DNA of 64,000 nucleotides from Cognatishimia sp. F0-27 (GTDB taxonomy: Bacteria; Pseudomonadota; Alphaproteobacteria; Rhodobacterales; Rhodobacteraceae), in assembly GCF_020667845.1 (NCBI RefSeq), contig NZ_JAFMPQ010000009.1, positions 62,001 to 126,000 on the forward strand. The letters are read 5' to 3'. The notes under the pieces are model-generated. The model worked only from the letters and a program-made list of their open reading frames with translations. It ran no database searches and had not been told where the DNA came from. Both the position numbers and the translations under genes were made by a program. Of this stretch, positions 45,899 to 55,100 are shown piece after piece; the stretch's first letter is position 1, and every line of letters starts with the position of its first letter.

Positions 45899-46908
45899 GC
45901 GTCTTGCGCTGTTTCCAGCTCCGCCAGATGGGCCGCGCAGCCCGACAACGCAGCGTAATCATCCGTCACGAGGCTGACCGCAAATTGCTCCATGAACGGG
46001 CCGAAGCGTCCCTTGTCGCGAAACGCTTCGGCAAAGCCCTGCGCGCAGAGCATGGGGCCGAAATGCCGCGCGACGCCGCCGCAGAAATAGATCCCGCCGA
46101 AGGGCAGGGCAATCAGCGCCAGATTGCCGGCATAGCGGCCCAGCAGGCGCACGAAAAGCGCGACGGCGCGCGCGGCCTGTGGATCGCCCGCGTGAAAGGC
46201 CTGCATCAGGGCATCCGGTGCGAGCGGCGTGCCAGACCCGTCTTCGAGACAGATCCAGGCGTGCAGATTGGCAAAACCGCGCCCGGACAGCACCTCTTCG
46301 ACACCGGGTGTGCCATGTTTGCGGGCCAGCCAGGCGAGCAATCGCAATTCTTCTTCGGATTGCACGGGCAGGGACACATGGCCCGCCTCTGCCGGCGGCA
46401 CCAGCGTCCGGTCGCCAAGCCTGTAAACGAGCGCGGCGTTCAGCCCGGTGCCCACGCCGATGACCAGCTTGGCCGCATGGGCGCCGCCCTGGGTGCCGCC
46501 GTGCGTGCCGGGCAGGATCTCTTCGAAACTGTCAGCGGATGCAAAGGGCAGGGCGTGTCCTTGTGCCTGCAAATCGTTGAGGATGGCCACGGTCGCAGCA
46601 CCGGTAGCCGCGCCGATGCTGTCGCGCGACATCTCCCAGTCAAGGTTGGTCAACCGTCCCACCCCGTCGCGCACGGGTCCGGCGATGGCCACGCAGGCGG
46701 CTTCGGGCCGGGCATCGACCTCATCGAGATAGCGCGACAGAACCGCTTCGAGCGAGGCATTGTCCGCATTGCGGTAGCGCTTGATCGAGCCGGGCTCGAC
46801 CGCGGTGCCGCGGCTCAGGGCGACGCGCGTGTTGGTGCCGCCCACATCGGCCACCACGGCAAGGCTGCGTTCCGCGAGGGGCCGGGCACGGGTGGTCTCT
46901 TGGGACAT
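45895..46908 (-). CDS. glk: Glucokinase
   Basis: 337 residues. ATP phosphate-1 motif VADVGGTNTRVALS, glucose-binding NLDWEMS, phosphate-2 VIGVGTGLNAAL, PPAEAGHVSLPV with the glucose-binding Glu-Ala-Gly-His, and FCGGVARHFG. It phosphorylates glucose freed by the alpha- and beta-glucosidases encoded next to it. It starts three bases after the beta-glucosidase stop, so the two are co-translated. Confidence 0.95.
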   Translation of the reverse strand: MSQETTRARPLAERSLAVVADVGGTNTRVALSRGTAVEPGSIKRYRNADNASLEAVLSRYLDEVDARPEAACVAIAGPVRDGVGRLTNLDWEMSRDSIGAATGAATVAILNDLQAQGHALPFASADSFEEILPGTHGGTQGGAHAAKLVIGVGTGLNAALVYRLGDRTLVPPAEAGHVSLPVQSEEELRLLAWLARKHGTPGVEEVLSGRGFANLHAWICLEDGSGTPLAPDALMQAFHAGDPQAARAVALFVRLLGRYAGNLALIALPFGGIYFCGGVARHFGPMLCAQGFAEAFRDKGRFGPFMEQFAVSLVTDDYAALSGCAAHLAELETAQDA

Positions 46909-46911
46909 GAC

Positions 46912-48243
46912 TCAGGTTTCCGATCCGGACGTAAGGGCATCTTTGAGCGCGTGGTAAGACGCTTTGGGCGTGCGTTCAAGCGTGTCAAAATCCACATGCA
47001 CCAGGCCAAAGCGCTTCTCGTAGCCGAGCGCCCATTCGTAATTGTCGAGCAGCGACCACAGGAAGTAGCCCTTGACCGGCACGCCTTCGGCAATGGCCCG
47101 GAGCACCATGTCCATATGCGCCTCGATATAGGCGATGCGATCCGCATCCGGCACCGCGCCGTCCTGGAGCGGATCGGGCGCGGCCATGCCGTTCTCGGTG
47201 ATGAAGAGCGGCAGGCTGCCGGTGTATTCCTTGGCGGTGCGGGTCAGGAAATTGTAGAGCCCCTGCGGGAAGATTTCCCAATCCATGAAGGTCTTGGGCA
47301 GCGGGCCCTCGACCTCTTCGAGGCCCGGCCATGGCCCGGGCACCGGCGCAATGACCTTGCGGGTGTAATAATTGATGCCGCACCAGTCCACGGGGCTTCC
47401 GATCACGTCGAAATCCTCGTCCCAGCGGTCGGGCAGATGCGCTTCGATGCCGTCGAGCACGATCTGCGGGTAGGATTTCTTGAACACCCCTGACATGTAC
47501 CAGTGGTTGTAGAGCCCGTCATAGCGAGCGGCGGCGGCGCGGGCGGCGTCGCTGTCATCGGAGGGGCTGGCCCATTCCATGTTGAACACGCCGCCGAGGT
47601 TGTCCATGCCGAGCGCGCGCATCGCCTGAATGGCGCGGCCATGCGCCAGCAGCACATGATGCATGGCCCGCGCGGTGGCCCGCACATCGCGCAGCCCCGG
47701 CGCGTGGTGGCCCATGAAATGGCTCAAAAAGGCGACGCACCACGGCTCGTTGATCGGCGCGACGGAATGCATCCGGTCGCCGATGCGGCCCATGATCGTC
47801 GTGGTGAAATCCGCAAACCACTCGGCAACATCGCGGTTGCGCCAGCCGCCCTTGTCCGCCAGCGCCGAGGGCATTTCCCAATGGTAGAGCGTGGCGCAGG
47901 GTTTCAGCCCGCGTTCCAGCATCGCATCGGTCAGCCGGTCGTAGAAATCGAGACCGTCGGGGTTCACCGTCACGCCATCGGGCATCACCCGCGCCCAGCT
48001 CGTGGAGAAGCGGTAACAGTCGAAGCCCGCTGCGGCGATCAGGTCGAGGTCTTCGGCGTAGCGGTGGTAGTGATCGCAGGCGCGGTCGCCGTTTTCGGCG
48101 CGCACCACGTTGCCGGGCGTGGCCGCGAAATCATCCCAATGGGTGCGGCCCGCGCCGCCGAAGGCGTGGCCCTCGATCTGGTAGCTGGACGTGGCAACGC
48201 CAAACTGGAAGCCTTTGGGGAAGTCGGAGCGCACATGTTTCAT
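46912..48243 (-). CDS. Beta-glucosidase, glycoside hydrolase family 1
   Basis: 443 residues, GH1 TIM barrel. Acid/base Glu in APINEPWC (NEP), nucleophile Glu in LFITENG, N-terminal signature FQFGVATSSYQIEG. It has no signal peptide, so it acts in the cytoplasm on imported beta-glucosides or similar. First gene of a run with glucokinase, probably controlled from the region holding the palindrome at 48367. Its presence in an alpha-glucoside locus broadens the range of disaccharides used. Confidence 0.94.
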   Translation of the reverse strand: MKHVRSDFPKGFQFGVATSSYQIEGHAFGGAGRTHWDDFAATPGNVVRAENGDRACDHYHRYAEDLDLIAAAGFDCYRFSTSWARVMPDGVTVNPDGLDFYDRLTDAMLERGLKPCATLYHWEMPSALADKGGWRNRDVAEWFADFTTTIMGRIGDRMHSVAPINEPWCVAFLSHFMGHHAPGLRDVRATARAMHHVLLAHGRAIQAMRALGMDNLGGVFNMEWASPSDDSDAARAAAARYDGLYNHWYMSGVFKKSYPQIVLDGIEAHLPDRWDEDFDVIGSPVDWCGINYYTRKVIAPVPGPWPGLEEVEGPLPKTFMDWEIFPQGLYNFLTRTAKEYTGSLPLFITENGMAAPDPLQDGAVPDADRIAYIEAHMDMVLRAIAEGVPVKGYFLWSLLDNYEWALGYEKRFGLVHVDFDTLERTPKASYHALKDALTSGSET

Positions 48244-48366
48244 GGCCGGGGTCCTTTTCAGGCAGGGTCAGAAGAGGGCAGGCGTGTCTTGCGGTCGGGA
48301 AGGCGACAGGGTGCGAACCGAAAAGCGCGGCGCTGCGCGGTCGCAGCAGAATCAAACCCGGACGCC

Positions 48367-48378
48367 GTTAGGGCTAAC
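48367..48378. promoter_or_regulatory. LacI-family-like operator upstream of the beta-glucosidase
   Basis: GTTAGGGCTAAC, palindromic except at the centre, 124 bases before the beta-glucosidase start and between it and the LacI gene. Confidence 0.55.
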
Positions 48379-48429
48379 ACTGGATAAGCCGATCGGGGGT
48401 TCGGGTTCAAGCGGCGCGGCGCGGAAAGC

Positions 48430-49455
48430 TCACCGCGGGGCCGGACCGGTGGACGCGCCGATCACGAGTTCGGCCGGGATGAGTTCGGTCATCGGCGCGC
48501 TGTCGGGGCAGCGGATCAGCGTCAGGAGCATCTCGGCGGCGCGCTTGCCCGCCTCGCGCACGGACGAGCGTGTTGCGGTAAAGATCGGTGTCTCCGTGCC
48601 GTTTTGCAGGTAGCTCAGATCGTCGTCATGGGTGATCACCGACACATCGCGCCCCATGGTGAGGCCGCGCGCCTCGATCGCGCGCCGCACACCCAGCGCG
48701 CTGATGAGCGACGCCACGAGAATCGCCGTCGGAGGGTTGGCCGCGTCGAGCATGTCGGAGGCGGCCTCGAAGCCGTAGCTCTCGGTCATCTCCGCCGAGC
48801 GCATGAGCGCCGGGTCCGGGCGCTCGCCGGCGGCGCGCAACGCGGCGAGATAGCCTTCACGCCGACGGTGGGCAAAATCCTGCGTCTCGATGCCGTTGAC
48901 CAGCGCGATCCGGCGGTGGCCCAGCGATTGCAGGTATTCCGTGGCCCGCCGAAAGGCGCGCAGGTTGTCGGTGTCGAGCCAGCAATAGGGGGTGGTCACA
49001 TCCGAGGCCCGCCCATGGACCACAAAAGGCATGCCGAGATCCTGCAGAATCGGGATGCGGGTGTCGGTCATCTTGGGCGCATGCAGCAAGATCCCGTCAA
49101 CGCTGCCACGGGCATGCAGCGACCGGTAAAGCGCCTCTTCCGAGCCTTCTTCGACGAGGCTCAGCAACATCTCGTAGCCTGCAGCGGCATAGGTCTCCGA
49201 GGCGCCGGCGATGAAATCGCCAAAGATGGGGTTGACCATTTCGAGCCGCGTCTTGACCGGCAGGACATGCCCGATGGCCTGAGCGCGGCCCGTCGCAAGC
49301 CCTTTTGCTCGCGCGTTCGGGCTGTAGTGCAGCGCATGCGCGGCTTCCTGCACACGTTTGCGGGTGGCCTCGCTGACCTCCGGGTAGCCGTTGAGCGCGC
49401 GGCTGACGGTGGTCTGGCTGAGGTTGAGATGGTGGGACAGTTCCTTCAGGTTCAT
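48430..49455 (-). CDS. aglR: LacI-family regulator of the alpha-glucoside locus
   Basis: 341 residues. Helix-turn-helix LKELSHHLNLSQTTVSRALNGYPEVSE at the N-terminus, then a periplasmic-binding-protein-like sensor domain. Divergent from aglE, it is expected to repress the agl operon until an alpha-glucoside or metabolite binds. A perfect 16-bp palindrome at 49631 in the shared promoter region is the best candidate site. The name follows the Sinorhizobium agl operon by position, not by proven function. Confidence 0.92.
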   Translation of the reverse strand: MNLKELSHHLNLSQTTVSRALNGYPEVSEATRKRVQEAAHALHYSPNARAKGLATGRAQAIGHVLPVKTRLEMVNPIFGDFIAGASETYAAAGYEMLLSLVEEGSEEALYRSLHARGSVDGILLHAPKMTDTRIPILQDLGMPFVVHGRASDVTTPYCWLDTDNLRAFRRATEYLQSLGHRRIALVNGIETQDFAHRRREGYLAALRAAGERPDPALMRSAEMTESYGFEAASDMLDAANPPTAILVASLISALGVRRAIEARGLTMGRDVSVITHDDDLSYLQNGTETPIFTATRSSVREAGKRAAEMLLTLIRCPDSAPMTELIPAELVIGASTGPAPR

Positions 49456-49594
49456 CAGGCGGGATCACTCATCGGACAGGGCGCGGGATCGTGTCAGGGT
49501 TACATCTTTTGCAAGCGTCGAAAAGAGGGCGCGCAAATCCCGCAACATGCCGCGCCGCAGCATAAATTTTCATTGGCAAAACCCGTCCGACTCA

Positions 49595-49646
49595 TTGACA
49601 GTGTTAGCGACATCAGAAAATGTCGCGCCGTTCAAAGCGCTTTGAA
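49595..49646 (+). promoter_or_regulatory. aglE promoter with AglR-type palindrome
   Basis: TTGACA (49595-49600), a 17-base spacer, then AAATGT, a weak -10. The spacer holds GTTAGCGACATC, a half-conserved LacI-type site. Downstream is TTCAAAGCGCTTTGAA (49631-49646), a perfect palindrome, in roadblock position for a repressor. Confidence 0.65.
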
Positions 49647-49699
49647 ATAGCGCATGCGGAAACACGCAAGACATTCACATGATCGGGAGGATCACCCCT

Positions 49700-50971
49700 A
49701 TGAAGAGAACGTACATCCTTGGTGCGGCGACCGTCGCGGCGCTCGCCGGTCAGGCAGCAAACGCAGAGCAGCTGACCGTCTTCGGCACCTGGCTCGGAGA
49801 AGAGCAAGCCACGGTCGAGCGCATCCTGGCCGTGTTTGCAGAGCAGTCCGGCCACGATGTGAGCTATGTCGGCTCCGACAGTTTCGAACAACAGATTGTC
49901 GTGGATGCCGAAGCGGGCTCCGCGCCCAACATCGCCGTGTTCCCGCAGCCGGGTCTGGCCTCCGACATGGCCGCACGCGGTTTCCTGACGCCGCTGCGTG
50001 ACGGCACGGCCGACTGGATCCGCGAGAACTACGCCGCCGGTCAGTCCTGGGTGGATCTTGCGACCTATGCCGGCCCGGATGGCGAAGAAGATCTTTACGG
50101 CATGTTCTTCCGCGTCGATGTGAAATCGCTGGTCTGGTATGTGCCCGAGAACTTCGAGGATTTCGGTTATGAGATCCCCGAAACCATGGAAGAGCTCAAG
50201 GCGCTGACCGACCAGATGGTTGCCGATGGCGAGACGCCTTGGTGCATCGGTCTGGGATCGGGGGCGGCGACCGGCTGGCCTGCGACAGACTGGGTCGAGG
50301 ACATGATGCTGCGCACGCAGCCGCCGGCGGTCTATGACGAGTGGGTGAGCAACGAGCGCCCGTTCAATGACCCCGCCATCATCAACGCGATCGAGGAATT
50401 CGGGTATTTCGCCCGCAACGACGATTACGTGGCCGGTGGTGCCGGTGCGGTCGCAACGACCGATTTCCGCGACAGCCCAAAGGGGCTTTTCGACACGCCC
50501 GCACAGTGCTTGATGCACAAGCAGGCATCGTTCATCCCGGCGTTCTTCCCCGAAGGCACGGAAATCGGCCTCGATGCGGATTTCTTCTACTTCCCGGCCT
50601 ATGAGGGCCAGGACCTTGGCGCGCCGGTCCTGGGTGCGGGCACGCTCTGGGCGATCACCAACGAGAACGAGGCAGCGCATGAGCTGATCGAGTTCATCCA
50701 GTCACCCGTGGCGCACGAGATGTGGATGGAGGCCGGTGGCTTCCTGACGCCGCACAAGGGCGTGGACACCTCCAAGTTCTCCTCCGATGCGGCCCGTAAG
50801 ATGAACGACATCCTTCTGGGTGCGACCACGTTCCGGTTTGACGGCTCCGACCTGATGCCCGGCGGCGTGGGCGCGGGGTCTTTCTGGACCGGCATGGTTG
50901 ACTACACCGGCGGTGCGGATGCCGAGGCCGTGGCCACCAGCATCCAGGAAAGCTGGGACGCGCTGAAGTAA
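49700..50971 (+). CDS. aglE: Alpha-glucoside ABC transporter, substrate-binding protein
   Basis: 423 residues. Signal peptide MKRTYILGAATVAALAGQ to NAEQ, then a class-1 solute-binding protein of the sugar family. AglE captures sucrose, maltose, trehalose and similar alpha-glucosides in the periplasm. Excellent ribosome binding site GGGAGG before ATG 49700. A stem-loop follows the gene, typical for adjusting the higher expression of the binding protein over the membrane subunits. Confidence 0.94.
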   Translation: MKRTYILGAATVAALAGQAANAEQLTVFGTWLGEEQATVERILAVFAEQSGHDVSYVGSDSFEQQIVVDAEAGSAPNIAVFPQPGLASDMAARGFLTPLRDGTADWIRENYAAGQSWVDLATYAGPDGEEDLYGMFFRVDVKSLVWYVPENFEDFGYEIPETMEELKALTDQMVADGETPWCIGLGSGAATGWPATDWVEDMMLRTQPPAVYDEWVSNERPFNDPAIINAIEEFGYFARNDDYVAGGAGAVATTDFRDSPKGLFDTPAQCLMHKQASFIPAFFPEGTEIGLDADFFYFPAYEGQDLGAPVLGAGTLWAITNENEAAHELIEFIQSPVAHEMWMEAGGFLTPHKGVDTSKFSSDAARKMNDILLGATTFRFDGSDLMPGGVGAGSFWTGMVDYTGGADAEAVATSIQESWDALK

Positions 50972-50999
50972 TCACGCGCGACGGTTCCAAAGCCAAGAT

Positions 51000-51025
51000 G
51001 CTCTCCGGGCAACGACCCGGGGAGC
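51000..51025 (+). other. Stem-loop between aglE and aglF
   Basis: GCTCTCCGGG pairs with CCCGGGGAGC (10 bp, one wobble) around a 6-base loop, with no T-run after it. It probably stabilises the aglE part of the mRNA or partly attenuates transcription. Confidence 0.7.
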
Positions 51026-51089
51026 GTCTGAATACAGAAGACCTTCAATAGACATCTGTATCACCGCCAAACCGGGGGGAGGGAATAGA

Positions 51090-52112
51090 ATGCATCCAGC
51101 GTTCGCAGGTCTTGTGACCATTGTCATCGGAGTGGGTGGCTGTCTTGCCTATTTCTGGTTGTCGAACCAGTTTCTCGACAAAGTGCTCTTTCCCGCAAGG
51201 GGGCCCAATGCCGGGCGCAACATCAACCGCGCCAACCAGATCCGGCCGTGGCTCTTTCTTTTCCCGGCCCTGTTCGCGCTGTCGCTCTACCTCGCCTATC
51301 CGGTGATCGAGACGATCCGGCTCTCCCTGACAGAGCGCGTGACCCAATCGGACGGGTCGACCATCTATCAATTCGTGGGGCTGGCGAACTACGCCCAGAT
51401 GGCGGATGACCCGAAATTCTGGGAAGCGATGTTCAACAACATGATGTGGCTCATCGTGGTGCCTGCCTTGTCCACCGCCTTCGGTCTTTTGGCAGCGCAG
51501 CTCACCGACCGCATCAAATGGGGCAACATCGCCAAGTCGCTGATCTTCATGCCGATGGCGATTTCCTTTGTGGGTGCTGCCGTGATCTGGAAGCTGATCT
51601 ATGACGCGCGCCCCCCGGATGCGAGCCAGATTGGCGTTGTCAACGCGATCTATGTTGGGCTGACGGGCAACGACCCGGTGCAGCTTCTGACCGTGCCCTT
51701 CTGGAACAACTTCTTCCTGATGATCGTGCTGGTCTGGATTCAGACGGGATTTGCCATGGTGATCCTGTCCGCCGCCTTGCGCGGCATCCCGGAAGAAACC
51801 ATCGAGGCGGCCATCGTCGATGGCGCCAACCCGTTCCAGATCTTCTTCAAGATCAAGATGCCCCAGATCATGGGCACCATCGTCGTCGTCTGGACCACGA
51901 TCACGCTGGTTGTGCTCAAGGTCTTCGACATCGTGTTTGCCATGACCAACGGCCAGTGGGGCACGCAGGTTCTGGCCAATTACATGTATAACCAGCTTTT
52001 CGTGACCCGCGATTGGGGTGTGGGATCGGCTTCGGCGATGATCATCATGCTGCTGGTCACGCCGATCCTGATCTGGAACGTGCGCAACGCCAGAGCGGAG
52101 ATGCGCGGATGA
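51090..52112 (+). CDS. aglF: Alpha-glucoside ABC transporter, permease 1
   Basis: 340 residues, about eight helices with two N-terminal hydrophobic segments. The EAA loop that contacts the ATPase is EAAIVDGANPFQIFFKIKMP. It forms the channel together with AglG. It follows aglE in the operon. Confidence 0.94.
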   Translation: MHPAFAGLVTIVIGVGGCLAYFWLSNQFLDKVLFPARGPNAGRNINRANQIRPWLFLFPALFALSLYLAYPVIETIRLSLTERVTQSDGSTIYQFVGLANYAQMADDPKFWEAMFNNMMWLIVVPALSTAFGLLAAQLTDRIKWGNIAKSLIFMPMAISFVGAAVIWKLIYDARPPDASQIGVVNAIYVGLTGNDPVQLLTVPFWNNFFLMIVLVWIQTGFAMVILSAALRGIPEETIEAAIVDGANPFQIFFKIKMPQIMGTIVVVWTTITLVVLKVFDIVFAMTNGQWGTQVLANYMYNQLFVTRDWGVGSASAMIIMLLVTPILIWNVRNARAEMRG

Positions 52113-52178
52113 CCCGGATCATGATGACAGCATTCTCGCCCGACGCCCCTATCGCCATCCAAACGGGAGACAAGGCCG

Positions 52179-53333
52179 ATGGATAACATCGCAGGCAGCA
52201 AATCCTCCCTCACATGGGCGGTCCATATCTCGGTCGTGTTTCTTGTGGCGGCGTGGCTCTTTCCGACACTTGGTCTGTTTGTGTCGTCCTTCCGCACCGC
52301 CGACCAGATCGCAAGTTCGGGCTGGTGGTCCTCGCTGACCTCCTCGGAGCAGAACCTCACGCTGCGCGCCGGCGCGCCGGATACCGCCGTGCAGGAAGGC
52401 GACCTCTTCGTGATCGAGGGCAACCTCTTTGCGCTCGAAGGTGTGCCGGAAGCCACCGTGGCCAACTGGGGGATATCGGCGCGCGAGCTCGGGGCGTTCG
52501 AACCCGGCGATACGGCTGAGATGCGCAACGGGTCCCTGATGACAGTCGAGGCCAATGGCGATTTCCGCCAGACCAGCGAAACGGCTTTCGAAGGCAGACG
52601 GGGTGACAGGATCTTTCTGACCGCGGCCGTGCCACCGGATTTCACCCTGGCGAACTACGAGCAGGTGCTGCTCTCAGGAGACAGCACCGACAGCATGGCC
52701 AAGGCGTTTTTCAACACGCTGACCGTCACCATCCCCGCTACGATCATTCCCATCGTGATCGCGGCCTTTGCCGCCTATGCGCTGGCCTGGATGGATTTTC
52801 CGGGGCGGGCGCTGCTCATCGCCTTTGTCGTTGGCCTGCTCGTGGTGCCGTTGCAACTTGCGCTCATTCCGCTTCTGAAACTGCATCTGGGGATCGGGAT
52901 CGGAAAAGGCTATCTCGGGACGTGGCTGGCGCATACCGGCTTCGGGTTGCCGCTCGCGATCTATCTCTTGCGCAATTATATGGTCGGATTGCCGCGCGAC
53001 ATCATCGAGAACGCGCGCGTCGATGGCGCAACCGATTTCCAGATCTTTACCAAGATCATCCTGCCGCTTTCGTTCCCGGCGCTGGCCAGCTTTGCGATCT
53101 TCCAGTTCCTTTGGACGTGGAACGACCTGCTGGTGGCCAAGGTGTTCCTGATCGACGCCACCGGGCAGACAACGGTGATGACCAACCAGATCGTGGAGCT
53201 TCTCGGCACGCGCGGCGGCAACTGGGAGATCCTCGCAACGGCGGCCTTCGTCTCTATCTCGGTGCCGCTCGTCGTGTTCTTCGCGATGCAGAAATACCTC
53301 GTCCGCGGCCTGCTGGCCGGGTCGGTAAAGTAA
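52179..53333 (+). CDS. aglG: Alpha-glucoside ABC transporter, permease 2
   Basis: 384 residues. One N-terminal helix, then a periplasmic insert of about 110 residues (LTLRAGAPDTAVQEG to AVPPDFTLANYE), then five more helices. The EAA loop is ENARVDGATDFQIFTKIILP. Such a large periplasmic insert is a feature of AglG within this family and may help dock the binding protein. Confidence 0.94.
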   Translation: MDNIAGSKSSLTWAVHISVVFLVAAWLFPTLGLFVSSFRTADQIASSGWWSSLTSSEQNLTLRAGAPDTAVQEGDLFVIEGNLFALEGVPEATVANWGISARELGAFEPGDTAEMRNGSLMTVEANGDFRQTSETAFEGRRGDRIFLTAAVPPDFTLANYEQVLLSGDSTDSMAKAFFNTLTVTIPATIIPIVIAAFAAYALAWMDFPGRALLIAFVVGLLVVPLQLALIPLLKLHLGIGIGKGYLGTWLAHTGFGLPLAIYLLRNYMVGLPRDIIENARVDGATDFQIFTKIILPLSFPALASFAIFQFLWTWNDLLVAKVFLIDATGQTTVMTNQIVELLGTRGGNWEILATAAFVSISVPLVVFFAMQKYLVRGLLAGSVK

Positions 53334-53393
53334 ACCGATGCCACCCTGCGGGCGGATGGCCCGGGGGGTGGTGCCGTTCAATGAGACCAAGAC

Positions 53394-55058
53394 ATGAATG
53401 TTAAGGCAGAAATCGACATGGCCGCCCAAATGACAGCCGACAAGGATTGGTGGCGTGGGGCCGTGATCTACCAGATTTATCCCCGCAGCTACCAGGACAG
53501 CAATGGCGACGGGATCGGCGACCTTCTCGGCATCGCCAACCGCTTGCCGCATATCGCATCGCTCGGGGTGGATGCGATCTGGATATCGCCGTTCTTCACC
53601 TCGCCGATGAAGGATTTCGGATATGACGTGAGCGATTACTGCGATGTCGATCCGATGTTCGGCAGCCTTGCCGATTTCGACGCGCTGGTGACACAGGCGC
53701 ATGGGCATGGCGTGCGGATCATGATCGACCTCGTTCTGTCCCACACCTCCGACCAGCACCCGTGGTTTGTGGAAAGCCGCTCCAGCCGCGACAACCCCAA
53801 GGCGGATTGGTATGTGTGGTCCGACCCCAAGCCCGATGGCACGCCACCGAACAACTGGCTTTCGATCTTTGGTGGATCGGCCTGGCAGTGGGACAGCCGT
53901 CGTGAGCAATACTACCTGCACAATTTCCTGACGTCACAGCCCGATCTGAACTTCCACTGCCCGCAAGTGCAGGACGCGCTGCTCGATGTGGTGCGGTTCT
54001 GGCTCGATCGCGGGGTGGACGGCTTCCGGCTCGACACGATCAATTTCTACATTCACGACAAGGAGCTGCGCTCGAACCCGCCGCTGCCGCCCGAGCTTCG
54101 CGATGACAGTATCGCGCCGCGCGTGAACCCCTATAACCACCAGGAGCACATCTATTCCAAGAACCAGCCGGAGAACCTCGAATTTCTTGAGCGGTTCCGC
54201 GCGGTGCTTGATGAATACCCGGCCGCCGCTGCGGTGGGCGAGGTCGGCGATGCGCAGCGCGGGCTCGAGATCATGGGCGAATACACCCAGGGCGATAACC
54301 GGGTGCACATGTGCTACAGCTTCGAGCTTCTGTCCGGCACCTATCCGGATGCGGCCCGTATCGCCAAGGTGCTTGGCGACGTGGATGAAAAGGCGCCCGA
54401 TGGCTGGGCCTGCTGGGCGTTTTCCAACCATGACGTGCCGCGGCATGGCTCGCGCTGGGATCTGACGCCAGCCGCCCTGCGGACGCTGACGACACTGATG
54501 ATGTGCCTGCGCGGGTCCGTGTGTATCTATCAGGGCGAGGAGCTTGGTCTGCCGGAGGCGGAACTGGCTTTGGAAGACCTGCAAGACCCGTATGGCATCG
54601 AGTTCTGGCCGGAATACAAGGGCCGTGACGGATGTCGCACGCCGATGGTCTGGGACAGCGAAATGGTCAATGGTGGCTTCTCCACGGGGGTGCCGTGGTT
54701 GCCCGTCTCGGGGGAGCATCTGCATCGCGCGGTGGATGTTCAGGAAAAGGATCCGAGCGCGATCCTGCATCATTACCGCAAGGCCATTTCGTTCCGCAGG
54801 GCGCATAAGGCGCTGACCAAGGGGGCGCATGGCGGGGTGCGGAATGACGGGTCGATCGTGCATTTCACCCGCACACAGGATCGCGAAACGGTCTTTTGTG
54901 CGTTCAACCTGTCGGGAGACCCGGCGGTGATGGACATGCCGGAGGGCGCTTGGTTCCAGATCGGGCTCGAGCTGGGCTCGGCCGCGGCACAACCGGATGG
55001 CAAGCTGCATCTCGGACCGTGGCAACCGGCCCTCGCGGTCCGGATCGCACCGGAATAA
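53394..55058 (+). CDS. aglA: Alpha-glucosidase, glycoside hydrolase family 13
   Basis: 554 residues, GH13. Family motifs: VIYQIYPRSYQDSNGDGIGDL, DLVLSHTSD, the catalytic Asp in GVDGFRLDTIN, the general acid Glu in VGEVGD, and the transition-state Asp in FSNHDVPRHG. It hydrolyses imported alpha-glucosides in the cytoplasm. Start at 53394 has no strong ribosome binding site; internal ATGs at 53418 and 53430 are alternatives, the first following AAGGCAG. Confidence 0.94.
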   Translation: MNVKAEIDMAAQMTADKDWWRGAVIYQIYPRSYQDSNGDGIGDLLGIANRLPHIASLGVDAIWISPFFTSPMKDFGYDVSDYCDVDPMFGSLADFDALVTQAHGHGVRIMIDLVLSHTSDQHPWFVESRSSRDNPKADWYVWSDPKPDGTPPNNWLSIFGGSAWQWDSRREQYYLHNFLTSQPDLNFHCPQVQDALLDVVRFWLDRGVDGFRLDTINFYIHDKELRSNPPLPPELRDDSIAPRVNPYNHQEHIYSKNQPENLEFLERFRAVLDEYPAAAAVGEVGDAQRGLEIMGEYTQGDNRVHMCYSFELLSGTYPDAARIAKVLGDVDEKAPDGWACWAFSNHDVPRHGSRWDLTPAALRTLTTLMMCLRGSVCIYQGEELGLPEAELALEDLQDPYGIEFWPEYKGRDGCRTPMVWDSEMVNGGFSTGVPWLPVSGEHLHRAVDVQEKDPSAILHHYRKAISFRRAHKALTKGAHGGVRNDGSIVHFTRTQDRETVFCAFNLSGDPAVMDMPEGAWFQIGLELGSAAAQPDGKLHLGPWQPALAVRIAPE

Positions 55059-55100
55059 TCGGCAAGACAAAGAACAGGCGTCCGGGGGAGGGACCAGACT

